The notes under the pieces are model-generated. The model did not search any database. It was not told the DNA's origin and saw only the letters and a program-made list of their open reading frames with translations. From the NCBI GenBank assembly GCA_026075535.2, contig AP026544.2:9176001-9240000 (forward strand): 64,000 nt of DNA, given 5' to 3'. The stretch is from Tricholoma matsutake (lineage: Eukaryota > Basidiomycota > Agaricomycetes > Agaricales > Tricholomataceae). Positions 9,952 to 21,060 of this stretch are shown piece by piece (the first letter of the stretch is position 1; every line of letters begins with the position of its first letter). The position numbers and the translations under genes are program-made.

Positions 9952-11080
9952 ATGCCTCACCAGCCATATAAACCTGACCCTGTTACTGCTGGAAAATTCA
10001 CTGCTGCACTGAATCAAATAGAGGTCGAGCATCAGAGGAACACCGATTTCCTAGAGAACCCTCGCCCTACAGTCAAACCTACTGAGTTCCATGAGCAGGC
10101 CATCACTGCTCAACAGGTAGCTTGTGATCTCAGCATTCAAGAGAGTACTATGGGACTACTACCAGCATGGAATAATCTAGCACATGGGGAGGAAGTGCTG
10201 TTGTATGGAACATCACGTCTCTATGCTGCAATCACTGCATGGATCCATGTGGTAGAGAACGATGAAGACTATGATGAGTCATGGTTGGGGTGGGTGTCTG
10301 GCATATTTTACAAGACTGTGAGTGAACATATTGTGATTGCCAATTATCTCATCACCAATACCAACTTAGAAGGAATTCTTGATGGCCATTGGAATTTATG
10401 CCTCTATGGGTGGCAGTGCTCCATACACTCACCCGCTCATCATGGCAACCATAAAGATGGTGCAGGATGGGACTTTGTGGTGCTCAGAATGCAATGATCC
10501 TGAGGGCAAAGAATTTCTGGAACTAGAATACATTCCGGCAATACAAAGGTACTTGAAGGTCGATGCTGATGACCCCACCTGTATCGTCGATAGCTATATC
10601 AACTCTTGGTGGAGTAAACAGAACAATCCAGAGAACTACAATTCATACCCATTTGCTCCACATGACTTCCTGGTGGTTCATTGGCCACAGGCAAGTAACA
10701 TGTTGTTGTCCTTTAATTTATCTTAAGTTTCATCAGATCCAGTTCACCTGGCAAGACCTATGGCCGGTCCCATATGCTGCTGGTGACATGGCCAAAATAC
10801 AATTAATGATGAAGATCTTTGATGACCTGCATTTAACATGGAAAAGGATGACCAAGACAGTTCGAGAAATGATGCCCAACCTCAGAAGGACAGGAAATTG
10901 TTGGCTTACTGGAAGGATGTGCAGAGTCAAATTAGGGAGCACCTTGACACTTAACAAGTCATCTATTTAAGTTTTTACTCCCTGATTCATATAAATTTCC
11001 ACCAGTGGCATAAGTTGGGGAAAGTGCTAGTGGTTGCCCCAGCTGGAAGCATGTGGGCTGATGTCAGTAAGATACACAGG
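9952..11080 (+). pseudogene. Unrecognised split gene (upstream of KDZ)
   Basis: I do not recognise the family. From MPHQPYKPDPVTAGKF (9952) an acidic, mostly helical protein runs to about 10380, where a one-base frameshift moves the reading from ...NLEGIL to MAIGIYASMGG in another frame. It then continues through WCSECNDPEGKEFLELEYIP and a W-rich segment to HFLVVHWPQ-like sequence at 10690. A 48-bp intron with a GC donor (CAG/GCAAGT) and TCATCAG acceptor could join it to IQFTWQDLWPVPYAAGDMAK. HKLGKVLVVAPAGSMWAD near 11010 may be the last exon. Codon structure is well kept apart from the shift, so it was once a real protein-coding gene, probably part of a transposon or a family expanded with them. 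Confidence 0.45.
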
Positions 11081-12062
11081 CAAGTAACACAAGAGAACAA
11101 TCATTAGTCAAAGACAGTAGTAATGTCCAATGGGATTAGATGTAGATTAATCCTGACACTGGCCGGACAGCAACTGTCGCTTGTGTGGCAGTCAGCTATT
11201 TCCTAACTGTATCTCTCGGCACCAGAAAAGATAAAGTCAGCGCCGGTCATTCACATGGCTCTTAAAAGACTTGTATGCTAACCGCGGATGGTGTGCACCA
11301 GAACATGGATAACAACCACAGCAATGGCTACATGCTGTATGCTGTAGGAATGTGGGAGGATAAGCATACATGCAAAAACAGTATGTTGTAGTGACCGATG
11401 CTGGTAGTGATAAAGTCACCTGCAGCCATAAGCGTACAAGTCAGAGCTATGTGAAAAGTTTCCCAGAGCTGAAAAATCACAGAACCTCACAGGCAACGGC
11501 CAGGCAATGGCATAGGTGCCAATGGATTAGACAACCCTATATAAACATCTGTTTTATGACACATTGAAACATTGCAAGAAACAATTACAGGTTAATGAGC
11601 ATGAGGTCTATAGAAACTATCACAGGTGCCGCCGGCGATGAGCCCACAGTCCCAGAAACCACATTGGTTGAAAAGTGCAATGATCCAGAAATCCATATGG
11701 GCCTATTTGAACATAATTAAAGGGCATGGGCCCATACATATAATACATTCGACATGAAGTGACCAGGTGGGCCCACAATGGTCAACTAGCAAGATATGGG
11801 CTCACACGACTACAGCATGTTATATGTGATTTGCAGTAGTACAGAACAGTAACAACAGTGTAGTAAGAAACTATTGACCAATGGTTATCACAAACACTGC
11901 CGGTATAATTTTCCATTGGAAACATCGATGGTAGCTTTGTGAGTATGACCTAGGTAACATGTTAGTATGCTGTAGTGTAGAACAGTACTATAGTAACCTC
12001 TACATGGTACCATTGTTATTTACATCGCCATGCTGCCATGTTTTCTCACTGCCTACAGTGCC
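11081..12062. other. Non-coding interval upstream of the KDZ gene
   Basis: No gene of good quality. It has two TATA-like sites (11538 and 12063), scattered GTAGTACAGAACAGTA / TGTAGTGTAGAACAGTA motifs near 11838 and 11971, and TGATAAAGTC motifs near 11229 and 11408. It is probably the 5' non-coding part of the KDZ transposon, but I could not find its terminal inverted repeat. Confidence 0.4.
11601..11720 (+). CDS. Possible 39-codon small ORF behind a TATA box
   Basis: ATG at 11601 follows a TATATAAAC site at 11538 by about 60 bp and opens a 39-codon frame beginning MRSIETITGAAGDEPTVPET and ending at TAA 11718-11720. The product would be acidic with no recognisable motif. Only the promoter-like spacing supports it; it may be chance. 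Confidence 0.15.
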   Translation: MRSIETITGAAGDEPTVPETTLVEKCNDPEIHMGLFEHN

Positions 12063-12069
12063 TATATAA
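12063..12069 (+). promoter_or_regulatory. TATA box of the KDZ transposase gene
   Basis: TATATAA lies 54 bp upstream of the ATG at 12117, the start chosen for the KDZ gene. Distance and sequence suit a fungal core promoter. Confidence 0.4.
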
Positions 12070-12116
12070 TCCTGGAGATGCTTGTTCAATAATTTTACAT
12101 TGGTCTACAAACCATC

Positions 12117-14375
12117 ATGCCTAGAGGACACACTCGCACCATCATTGGAAGATTCTCCCAGATAACTGTTGTTCACTCCCAGACATCACGGGGACTGAGG
12201 GATCACCTTGTACCAGTTCAGCAAAGTCCTCAGTCAACTCCAAGGCATAAGAAGGCAAAGAGAAGTGCACCAGTGTCAGGATCAGTGACCACATCCAACA
12301 CCAATATAACATCTCTGATGTCCGATGAACCAATTGAGCATCACTCTCTAAATTTCATTGCAGATCTTGATCCCCCCTCTTCAAAGGTGACTTATTATGG
12401 CTACCACATTTACTATGCTAATATTACCCTCAGACCACCTCAAGATTACATCGAAGAATGGCTGCCTAAAAAGGCGATGTATTTGGAAGCACTACTATCC
12501 AATGAAGTACCCGATTGCATGAAATGAAATTTGTGTGGGGATGATGCTGCTACCTGGCGATGCCAAGACTGTCTTTTCAATCCCATGTTCTGTACTGACT
12601 GCTGCCATGATAACCATGCTTCAAACCCATTTCACCACATCAACCACTGGACAGGTTCCTATTTTGAACCAGCTTGGTTGTTCCAAGTTGGGTTAGTTTT
12701 ACATCTCGGTCACAATGGTGCATCCTGCCCAAGTTACTTTCACCCCTTGGCACCAGATAGTGTTGCCATGGCTCGAGCTGCATTTTTTGCTATCTTGGGA
12801 AATAAATTATGTAAAATCACTAAAATATTTGAGGAGCTAGATCCCATCAAAAGCCAGAGCCATTTCAAAGCCACCAGAATATCTCAGGAACCGCTTCTCC
12901 GATCGCTTAGAATTGGCAGGAGACCCCTCAGCTTTTGATGGAATCTAGCTCCTCAAATATTTTAGTGATTTTACATAATTTATTTCCCAAGATAGCAAAA
13001 AACGCGGCTCGAGCCATGGCAACACTAGCGCCGCTGCCAGATGTGCTTGGACAAGAGGCCAACAATTATGAAGATGATTTGGATGATGCTACAGAAGGTG
13101 ATGGAACCAACAACATCGTCAAGGAGATGAAAAGGTTTACCAGTGTTTATGATCTTGGTCCCACAACTTTCCCAATGCTGATGGATTGCCAAAAATTGAC
13201 AGTAATCGATGTTTCCAGTGTACATCGTATGTGGGTCAAGTGGTGCAATTGGCCTAATTCCCATCAAGAGCAGGAAAATCACTTGTTGCAATCGGGGCTT
13301 TTCCCAGTCAGCTACAAAAATATCAAGACCACCTTCACATTTCAAGTCCTTGATGATGTGCGATTGTCCAATCTGGAATGTAAATCTTCAGCCTATCAAT
13401 ACTACCAAAAGCTCTGGTGCATGACTTCACCCTTATTTCCTAATGCTGTGGAGGTATGATTGATATACTACAGTTGTCAATATCTCTGACATCGGTACTT
13501 TAGGATCGATACAGGGAGCTTCTCAGGGCAAGCTGGCTATGGCAAATGTTGAAACATTTGAAGTGGAGAGGCTGCTGGGGAGAATCACAGTCTGGTGCCA
13601 GTGGCTCATCAGCAGCTGCAATGCATGGTGTGACTGACATCCCAACATTCTGTGCTGCATGTCCTCAGCCAGGTGTCAATCTGCCAGAAAATTGGACTGA
13701 GGATCCTGATGAGTAAGTCAAATTGCATGAATTGGAATGTATTTAATGTAATCCTACCTCAGAATGGCATACACTCAGACTTTTGTCATGGATGGAAACT
13801 TCACTGCTGTTCATCAGAAGCACAAAAATGCTCACTGTGATATTAAGCTCAGACATGGTGATTTTTTTATGACTGAGCCAAATCACTACAAATCACACCT
13901 CGCTGTTGCTAAGGAAGTAAAAGAGGTAAGATATTTGAAAGACTTTCAGCATATTTACTAACTCCAAATTAGAAACTGACCTGCAATCAGCATCATGCTG
14001 TAAATGACTGCTTCATCAAATACAAGGGTCTTGATGTAACCGGTGTTGGTGCAACTGCTTGTGGCTGCCATGGTTAGTTCTGCCCCAGTGTGGTGGTTGA
14101 CTTACAAAAAGGGGAACAGTGAGATATCTTCACAATTTGAGAGACATTGTGTAACTTTTTCTAGACAAGCAGACATGGACTATTCTTTATCTGAAGCTTT
14201 GAAAAACACTAATATCACTGGACTCAAGAAAATCATTTTGATTTATGATATAATGTGCCAGTATTGGAAGAGGCTCAGACTTCAGATGGAGGAGAGTCAG
14301 TATATCCAGCTACCACTCAGCATTGCCATTCTGCATGGTATTGGTCTTTTCCATGTCAGTGGCCATGTCTGGCAA
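12117..14375 (+). pseudogene. KDZ-type transposase, 5' part
   Basis: Large DDE transposase of the Kyakuja/Dileera/Zisupton class. After a basic N-terminus (MPRGHTRTIIGRF) comes the cysteine cluster: CGDDAATWRCQDCLFNPMFC, TDCCHDNHASNPFHHINHW and LVLHLGHNGASCP. Later exons give VIDVSSVHRMWVKWCNW, LLQSGLFPVSYKNIKTTFTF and YTQTFVMDGNFTAVH (first catalytic D block). LTCNQHHAVND and GVGATACGCHG follow, then QADMDYSLSEAL and IILIYDIMCQYWKR (second D block). Short introns are clear, for example 13454-13503, 13926-about 13973 and 14119-14164. A stop at 12525 (K*NLCGDD) and an inserted inverted repeat at 12758-13027 break it. At GLFHVSGHVWQ the gene is cut by a 10.2-kb element and resumes at 24583. Confidence 0.9.
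12758..13027. repeat. Long perfect-like inverted repeat (96-bp arms) inside the KDZ gene
   Basis: Arms 12759-12854 and 13026-12931 match over 96 bp with three mismatches, separated by a 76-nt loop. Two of the three mismatches are CpG versus TpG/CpA. With one more base on each side the ends read TAGTGTTGCC and GGCAACACTA, like hAT-type TIRs. Flanking 8-mers GCACCAGA and GCGCCGCT match only in part. It is best read as a fold-back MITE in the linker after the KDZ cysteine cluster; a local inverted duplication is the alternative. Confidence 0.7.
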
Positions 14376-14914
14376 TAGTGTTTCAAGGTCCAGTCTATAG
14401 GACTGAAAATGACCATAGGACCAAACTGGACCAAACCATGGTCCAGTCTTTTTTTCGGTTGCAGTTGCCCATATTTGGGGTCGTTCTGGTTGCTGGTTGC
14501 CTTATTTCAAAAATCTTTGAAAACTGTTCAAAGACCGGTTGCAATTGGTTGCAACCGGTCTTTTCACAGTATTATATACTCATATAAAAGTAACTACTTT
14601 ACAAGAAAAATACAACTAATACATATGTACTATATTAATACTATTTACTATTTATACAAGATACTATGTTGAGGAATGGACATGGGACAAGCCCAGGGGA
14701 AGAACCATTCAAAGAAATGAGTGCTTATATACCCTGTGGCTGTACACAGACATGCTTGCACCCCAAAAAACAGAAAGTGGCACCACTTGCAAAACAATTC
14801 CCATGACCATCAACAACCCATGATGCCACTTTCTCTCCACCATTTGCTCTCACCACCAACAATGCCCGCACTGCCTAGCTCAGAAGCACCCCCACCTCAA
14901 CTAGATGACCACAA

Positions 14915-15240
14915 AGTGGGCCCAAACGACAACTAGCATGTCATTTGGGTCCCAGGTATGGTTTTTATTGTTGATTTCTTCTTTTTTACTAACTAAACCT
15001 TTTCTTTTTAGTTTCTTACCTTTGATAACAACACCATGCAATTGCTCAACCCTGCTGCATGCCCTCACAACACGGCGCTAACAACAGCAGCCACACCAAC
15101 AACAACATGGCATTGCCTGCAAAGTGCGCCCAAACAACAAGTATTGTTGTTTGGGCTGTAAGGGTACATTTTTATGATTGATCTCTTACTTCTACTAATT
15201 AACAAACCATTCTTTTTTCTTTTTAGGTTCTTGCCACTTG
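14915..15240 (+). repeat. Palindrome / intron-like modules in H1 copy 2
   Basis: Two diverged modules. The first has GGGCCCAAACGAC..GTCATTTGGGTCCCAG followed by GTATGG, ACTAACTAAA and CTTTTTAG. The second has GCGCCCAAACAAC..GTTGTTTGGGC, then CTAATTAACAA and CTTTTTAGGTTCTTGCC. They share plan and sequence with the H2 modules at 5440-5945, although the two families have different terminal repeats. Confidence 0.6.
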
Positions 15241-15266
15241 ATAACGACATCTCCCACCCACACCCC

Positions 15267-15755
15267 TAAGGCAAGGCAGGGGTAGGGATATACCCTTGTG
15301 TTTTTGGGCTAAGGGTATGAGGGGTAAGGGTATGGGTTTGGAAGTTCATACCCTTGCATACCCCTGTACCCTTACTAAGGGTACAGGGGTATGCCAGGGG
15401 TATGCTTATGTAAGAATATCATTTGATTTTTTCAGCTACAAAGACTCATATTCAAGATTATCATCAATTAAATTCAGATTTTGGGATTGTCCAACATGAT
15501 AATGGCTTTCATATGTTAATAAGAGGTATTAATATGTGATATTAATAGTAAATACAATAGTTATCAACACTTTTCAGATGAATTTTGCTCTAAATATGTT
15601 GATTTTGTGCCAAACCCTTGTACCCTTGACAAACCCTCCCATACCCTTGGCAACCCTTATATGTTTCCATACCCTTACCCCTAAGGGTAGGGTGTTCAGG
15701 GGTAGGGGTAAGGGTATGAGATTTGACACCCAGGGGTAACCCCTGCCTTGCCCTA
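15267..15755. mobile_element. hAT-type MITE, family H4 (489 bp)
   Basis: Ends TAAGGCAAGGCAGGGGT and ACCCCTGCCTTGCCCTA form a 17-bp inverted pair with one mismatch, between perfect 8-bp duplications CACACCCC (15259-15266 and 15756-15763). The interior is dense in GGGTA / TACCC motifs. It is non-coding and sits inside H1 copy 2. TIR start and motif content recall H3, so the two may share a transposase. Confidence 0.92.
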
Positions 15756-16876
15756 CACACCCCGACCTCTCTCAGTACCTCATGCCCTATGTGGCTGCTG
15801 TGAGCCTCTGCTCACAGAGTTGCAAGGGGTCCTGTTTCTGGACAATGACACATGATTGCCATGTCACAGTGCCACCACCCTGCCTGTGAACCACTGCTTG
15901 TAGGGGGAGATGGAGGTGCTGATGATGAATGACAATGCCAACCAACAAGGATGCCAAACAGCAGGGGATGAGGAATGTGGGAATGACAAGTGGGCAGGAA
16001 TGACAAACATGGGAACACTGAATGCAGGAATGATGAACGCAGGAATGACAAATGGTGGTGATGACTGGTGGGGACAACGACTGGTGGGGATGATGACTGG
16101 CAGGGACAATGCCCCAGGGGGTGGATGAATGGCGGGGACAAGACAACAACAGCAGCTAGCGCATGACTCAGGTAACCCCTGGGTATAATTTTGTGTACCC
16201 ATACCCATACCCATGAACACCATACCCGTTACGGTTACAGGTGCGGTTTTACCGTGGGTATGGGGGGGTTATAATTCTAAATATATCTAAATACAATGAA
16301 GAACCACCCCCAACTCGCAATTGCAAGCAAGGGGGGGTGGTAGCGGTGATGTACCCCCCATAGTGAGTTAGCAAACTACCCCCACCTCGTGTTTGCGAGT
16401 GAGGGGGGGTGGTGGAGGTGATGTTGTGGCCATTGCGAGAGAAACAGACCAAAAAACCCCCCCACCTTGCATTTGTAAGCAAGAGGGGGTGGTAGTTGTG
16501 ACTTGGCAGCCATTGTGATAGAAACAGATGAAGAACCACCCCCAACTCACATTTGCGAGTGAGAGGGGGTGGTAGTGGTGACATGGCAGCGCTTCCGAGT
16601 GAAACAAACAGAGAATGACCCCACCTCGTGTTTGCAAGTGATGGGGGGTGGTAGTCGTAATGTTGCGGCTGTTGCGAGAGAAACAGACCAAGAAACACCC
16701 CCACCTCACATTTGCGAGCAAGAGGGGGTGGTAGTCATGATGTGGCAGCGCTCCCAAGTGAAATGAACCCTATGACATTAATAATTTATTATAATTCTAA
16801 ATATATCTAAGGTGGTGGCAGTAATGCTGCAGCCGTTGTCAACTAGAGGAGGCTGTTGTTGATGAGAGGGGGCCGT

Positions 16877-17106
16877 TGGAGCCGTGCGGTCTTTCATGGT
16901 CTCGTCTACTACTAGACAAGATGGTTCGGACAGGGCTCACGTCTACTACTAGACACAAGTCGGAAAGGGCATGGACAAGCAAAGATGATTTCTGTCTACC
17001 ACATGCACATGTCTATCTACAAGGTCACATGACCACTAAGGGGAATGCCGGACTCTGGCACGGCTCTGCTATGGACTCTGCTATGGGCACTACTGCCACG
17101 GCTACA
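16877..17106 (-). repeat. 3' LTR of Gypsy E
   Basis: 230 bp, TGGAGCC...GGCTACA in + orientation, pairing with 23736-23965. It contains two close CGTCTACTACTAGACAmG repeats. Confidence 0.9.
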
Positions 17107-17276
17107 TGTACCCCCTACACAATAGCAACGCCCTTGTTGCGATCTCAACTCAGGGAAGGAAGAGAGAATTATGTATGTACAAGGCACCAATGCCTTACCC
17201 TCACCTTGGCCCATGTACCCCAGGAGGCATGTCCATGACAATCGCTCCCCCGAAAGGCCCAACGTAGAAATGGTGT

Positions 17277-17600
17277 TTAGGGCCACAGGTACCTTCTGGG
17301 ACCTTGTCCATCATCGTAGTCAGCTCTTGGATTGGTCAGGGTTACTGGGTGTGCATCTTGTGAAGGCCATAAATGAGCAGCCAGTGGGAAGTCAATGTCG
17401 GGTGGTATTGGGATAGCAAGTTGTTCTTGAACTAGCTCTGGGTTGACAAAACTGGGTAACTCCCCCAGTTTGATATCATCGTATTCAGGGTCCAGTTGTA
17501 GTTGTTTTGATGTTAGGATGAAAGGGCTGAAAAACACCATGACAATGAAGAATAGGGTATATCTGGAAAACCATCCGTTATTCAAGGCTCTTGCGTTCAT
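17277..17600 (-). CDS. Small 3' ORF of Gypsy E with a membrane segment
   Basis: A 107-codon frame starts MNARALNNGWFSRYTLFFIV and has a hydrophobic stretch at about residues 13-30, then an acidic QLDPEYDDIKLGELPSF region and proline-rich sequence. It lies between the integrase C-terminus and the 3' LTR, where some Gypsy elements carry an extra gene. A second frame (17017-17286) begins where this one stops, so the original ORF may have been longer. Calling it an envelope is not justified: there is no signal cleavage site or cysteine pattern. Function unknown. Confidence 0.4.
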   Translation of the reverse strand: MNARALNNGWFSRYTLFFIVMVFFSPFILTSKQLQLDPEYDDIKLGELPSFVNPELVQEQLAIPIPPDIDFPLAAHLWPSQDAHPVTLTNPRADYDDGQGPRRYLWP

Positions 17601-17712
17601 TAGACTGAGTGTGGGTTGGGCGAGGTGGTTGAAGCGATCTAGGGCCTCTAATATATTGGGAGTCAGGCTTAAAATGATCGGTGTTAGTCAGCAGCCAGGG
17701 CCATTGCTGAAC

Positions 17713-18996
17713 TCAGCTCAGGGTTGATGGTTCCTGCTCTGCTCCGTGCTCTATATCCTCCCAATCTGTATTGCTATCATCGTCGATCACCTGTCTTCCT
17801 TCTACCCCTTGCACAATGTCTTCTTCGGCTTCCTGCTTACTCCGCAGCTTTTCAATCTCTGCTTGTACTTTGTGTAGCGCTGTGCCGCTACATGGAATGA
17901 ACCTTTGTAGTTGCCTGGAGGAGAACCTGTTGCTAATAGGTAATCCTTCAAGAGTCTCCAACTTGTAAGAATTGTGGTCCCTGCTTGTTACTCGGTGTGG
18001 TGCTGACCACCTAGGCTCCATCTTCCTTTCTACCTTAAATGTGAAGTCCAGGTCACTCCTGTATACCTGTACGAGTTGTCCTGCTTTGAATATGACCTCT
18101 CTTGGAGCTTGGGCTAATAGTCTCCTGTTGAATGCCAGCTTCCGTTTATGGGCATGAGATAGTATGTGCTCGTACCCATCTAATCACTACTGTTCCATGT
18201 ATGCCATCTGGACCCCCACTTCACCAGTTGATGCTTCCTGTTCTGCTCGGTCCACTGGAGTGTGCTTTGTGTTGATCACAATGCCTAGAAGAAGTTCATT
18301 TGGTGAGAATTTGAGATTTGGCAGTATGCAATTATTAAGGGATTCAATGGCTTCCTCAAGGTGGTCAGGCCATGAAGCTGGTAGGTCCTTTGCATTGCAT
18401 TCGTCTTCCCCTAGATTGGGTGAGCATAGCCTCTTCAATCTCCCCAACAATTTTGCGTTCATCCCTTCTATGAGGCCATTGATCCAGGGGGAATATCCTG
18501 GGACAATCTGCAACTCAACCTTACGTGTGGCGCATGCTTCATGAACAGCATTGTTGTCAAACTCAGGTCCTCCATCAACCATGAGGGCTTCAGGTGCTGT
18601 GAATGTGGTACAAATGTTGTTGAATGTTCTGCATGTGGTTGCAGCTGTTGCAGCCATCTTGAGTTTATCTGCCCAAACATTTTGCGAGTAGACATCTGCA
18701 TATAATGCAATTTTCGTGAAACCCCCTTTTCCTTTCAGCATTGACAGTTTGTCTCCCACAAGCAGTTCAAATGGGTGTCGCCACGTTATGGGCTCTGGTA
18801 GTGAATGTAAGTGTTTTGGGCCATGTCCTTTGCACTTACCACAATCCATGATCGCCTTGGTGATGGATTGGTCTAGATGTGGGCTGGCTCTCTTGTCCAT
18901 TAGTGTGATCTTCACATTATCTTGGTGGAAATGTCCTTGGCTCCGGTGTACCTCCCATGCTAGTGTGACTGCCTCTGATTGTGGTACACATTCTAC
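17713..18996 (-). pseudogene. Gypsy E integrase
   Basis: Integrase joins element cDNA to host DNA. The zinc-binding start has HRSQGHFH and CGKCKGHG. The catalytic core shows LLVGDKLSM (first D), ALMVDGGPEFDNN (second D) and WINGLIEGMNAKLL (E), so the DDE triad is retained. The C-terminus (18021 down) has FSSRQLQRFIP and a long acidic tail. Two in-frame stops break it: TGA in AKP*VECV near 18990 and TAG after MAYMEQ near 18183. Length and order are normal for the family. Confidence 0.88.
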
Positions 18997-20906
18997 TCAT
19001 GGTTTTGCCCGTGTAGATTTGGTGTCGCCAATCCTCCAAAGCTTACCGTCTTGGATTATGTACCCTTCTGCCCAGTGCTTAGCTTTCTTCTGTTCCTTAA
19101 TACTCCTCCCGTGATCTAGTTCAGCCAGTGCCTCTATAACATTTAGGAATACTTTTTCATTAGCAAACCGGGTTTTGAGAGCATCATAAATGAGTGGTGA
19201 CTCAATTTGGAATATGTCATTCTGAATGCCCATTTGTGCTTCCCAATCTTCACTTACTGTCCATGTGTGACCATCATTTTCTTCCTTGGGTAGGTTCACA
19301 TATTTCCTGCTGATACCATCTGCTACGGGGTTTAGGCGGCCAGGTCGGTGTCGTACATCCATGATTTGGTGGGCTAACACACCATCCCTCCAACGAGCAT
19401 GGGTGGAGTTGAGTTTGTCATTTAGCAGGTGGTCTCTGAGTGCCTGACAGTCTGTTTCTAGTTCCACTGGGTAGCCCCATATAAGGTCGGAGAATTTGTC
19501 TAAAGAGAACTTCAGTGCAGCAAATTCTAGTAAGTATGGTTTGTACTTCTCTTCTGTCTCAGATGTTTGTTTACTGCCAAATGTGACTGGATGTATATGT
19601 GTGATGTCCTTTCCATTTGGTGAGACCATAGTATGTCTTTGTGACAGCATGCCTGCAAAACCGTATTTGCAACCATCCGTGGTAACAATGAAGGGTGTTC
19701 CATTGAATTTTGGTCCTTTCAAAACTGGTTCATTGGTTAAGGCAATTTTCAATCCCAGGAAGGCTTTTTCATGTTCTTCCTTCCATAGGCCTGCCAGCAA
19801 GTGCCCTTTCATGGCATGTCGATATGCTGCTTTACCCTTTCCCTTTGGAAGGTCAAGGCCTCTGGCTAGGTCAGTGAGGGGTTGGGCCAAGGCTGCATAG
19901 CCTTTGATTAGCAATCTAAAATAACCTGTGAGTCCTGTAAATGCTGCTAGATTCTGTAGATCTGTGGGCCATTTCCAGTCTACGATGGCTGTTAGTTTTG
20001 TCAAGTCTGGTTTTATACCCGTTGGTCCCACTCTTGCTCCCACAAAGGTGGCTTCAGTCATGAAGAATTTTGATTTGGCTGCTGATAGAGAGAGCCCTTT
20101 TTTCTCTTACCCTGGTTAGCAATGTTTGAATGTTGGCCAATGTTTCTTCAAAATCATCTCCAGCCATTCCACCATCGTCTACAAACAGTTCAAAAAGTAT
20201 ACCTATGAGGTCACCAAGTGCTTGAGCTGTCATTTCTGCAAAGGTAGAGGGCACACCTGTTAATCCAAAGGGCATGCGCTTGTAACAGAAGTACCCCCTT
20301 CCTTCCACATAGAAGCATACATATGTCTCCTTGGGGCATAGGTGGTACCTGTGTTACTTTGTTCAGTTCAGCAAAGTCCTGGCACACTCGCCACTTAGTT
20401 TGTGTTTCTTCTGGTACCATGTCTGGCCATTCAGAATTTCTCAGTGGGAGGTTTTTGAAGGCTGAAGGTATTCTGGCAGTGATGCATTCATCATTGACCC
20501 GGTGTTGCAGTTCTTCTAAGTTTAGACCTATGCCTTCATGTGCTTTCTTTGCCAAGGTAGTTGCACCACAACACTTGACCGCACTGTGGCTGATTGGGGC
20601 AATTATACCTGCCTCTAGCATTTTGTCGAGCACACCATTGAAGTATTCCTTTTGAGGGCCACTGAGAGGATGTTGATTTACCTTCTTTTCAAATGTTGTG
20701 CCGTTGGGTATGTGTAGTTTGTGTGTGGCTCCTGCTACTACCGTTACCTCGCTCATGGATAGTGCAAAGCAGTCAGCAAACTCGCGGAGTAGGTTATTGA
20801 TGCTTATGCATTGTTTTTCAGTTAAATCATCACCTATAGTTAGTTCTGAGAGCACTGCATTCACATGCTCAACTTTAAATGGATCTGATGACCGGGTGAA
20901 CACCAC
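18997..20906 (-). pseudogene. Gypsy E reverse transcriptase and RNase H
   Basis: RT copies element RNA to DNA and RNase H removes the template. From 20906: LTIGDDLTEKQC, ATHKLHIPNGTTFEKKVN, KWRVCQDFAELNKVTQVPPM, PQGDI, then directly CFYVEGRGYFCYKRMPFG, FELFVDDGGMAGDDF (the xVDD motif), and FMTEATFVGARVGP after a one-base shift near 20100. RNase H has FIVTTDGCKYGFAGML, LEFAALKF and LETDCQALRD. Between PQGDI and CFYVEG the family has roughly 35 residues including palm motif A with a catalytic aspartate; here they are missing and the frame changes. The enzyme cannot be active. Confidence 0.9.
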
Positions 20907-21060
20907 TTTGTCTTGGTCCCCAGAAAGTATTTTTTGCTCTGTGCTGGTATTGATGTCATGTTCTTCTCCATATGTTGCCTTCGCTTGGTTTGGGGTCTGG
21001 GCTGTTGGGTATATTATTAGTAAGAGGTATTTCGGTGGAGGATGAAAGCTGGGAAGTTAG

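Noticed and set aside
15787..16223. Overlapping - strand open frames in H1
   Set aside because: All come from a GGAATGACAAx-type minisatellite, open in several frames at once.
17277..17600. Envelope gene of Gypsy E
   Set aside because: One hydrophobic segment alone is not enough; no signal cleavage site, no cysteine pattern, no second anchor. Kept only as an unnamed 3' ORF.
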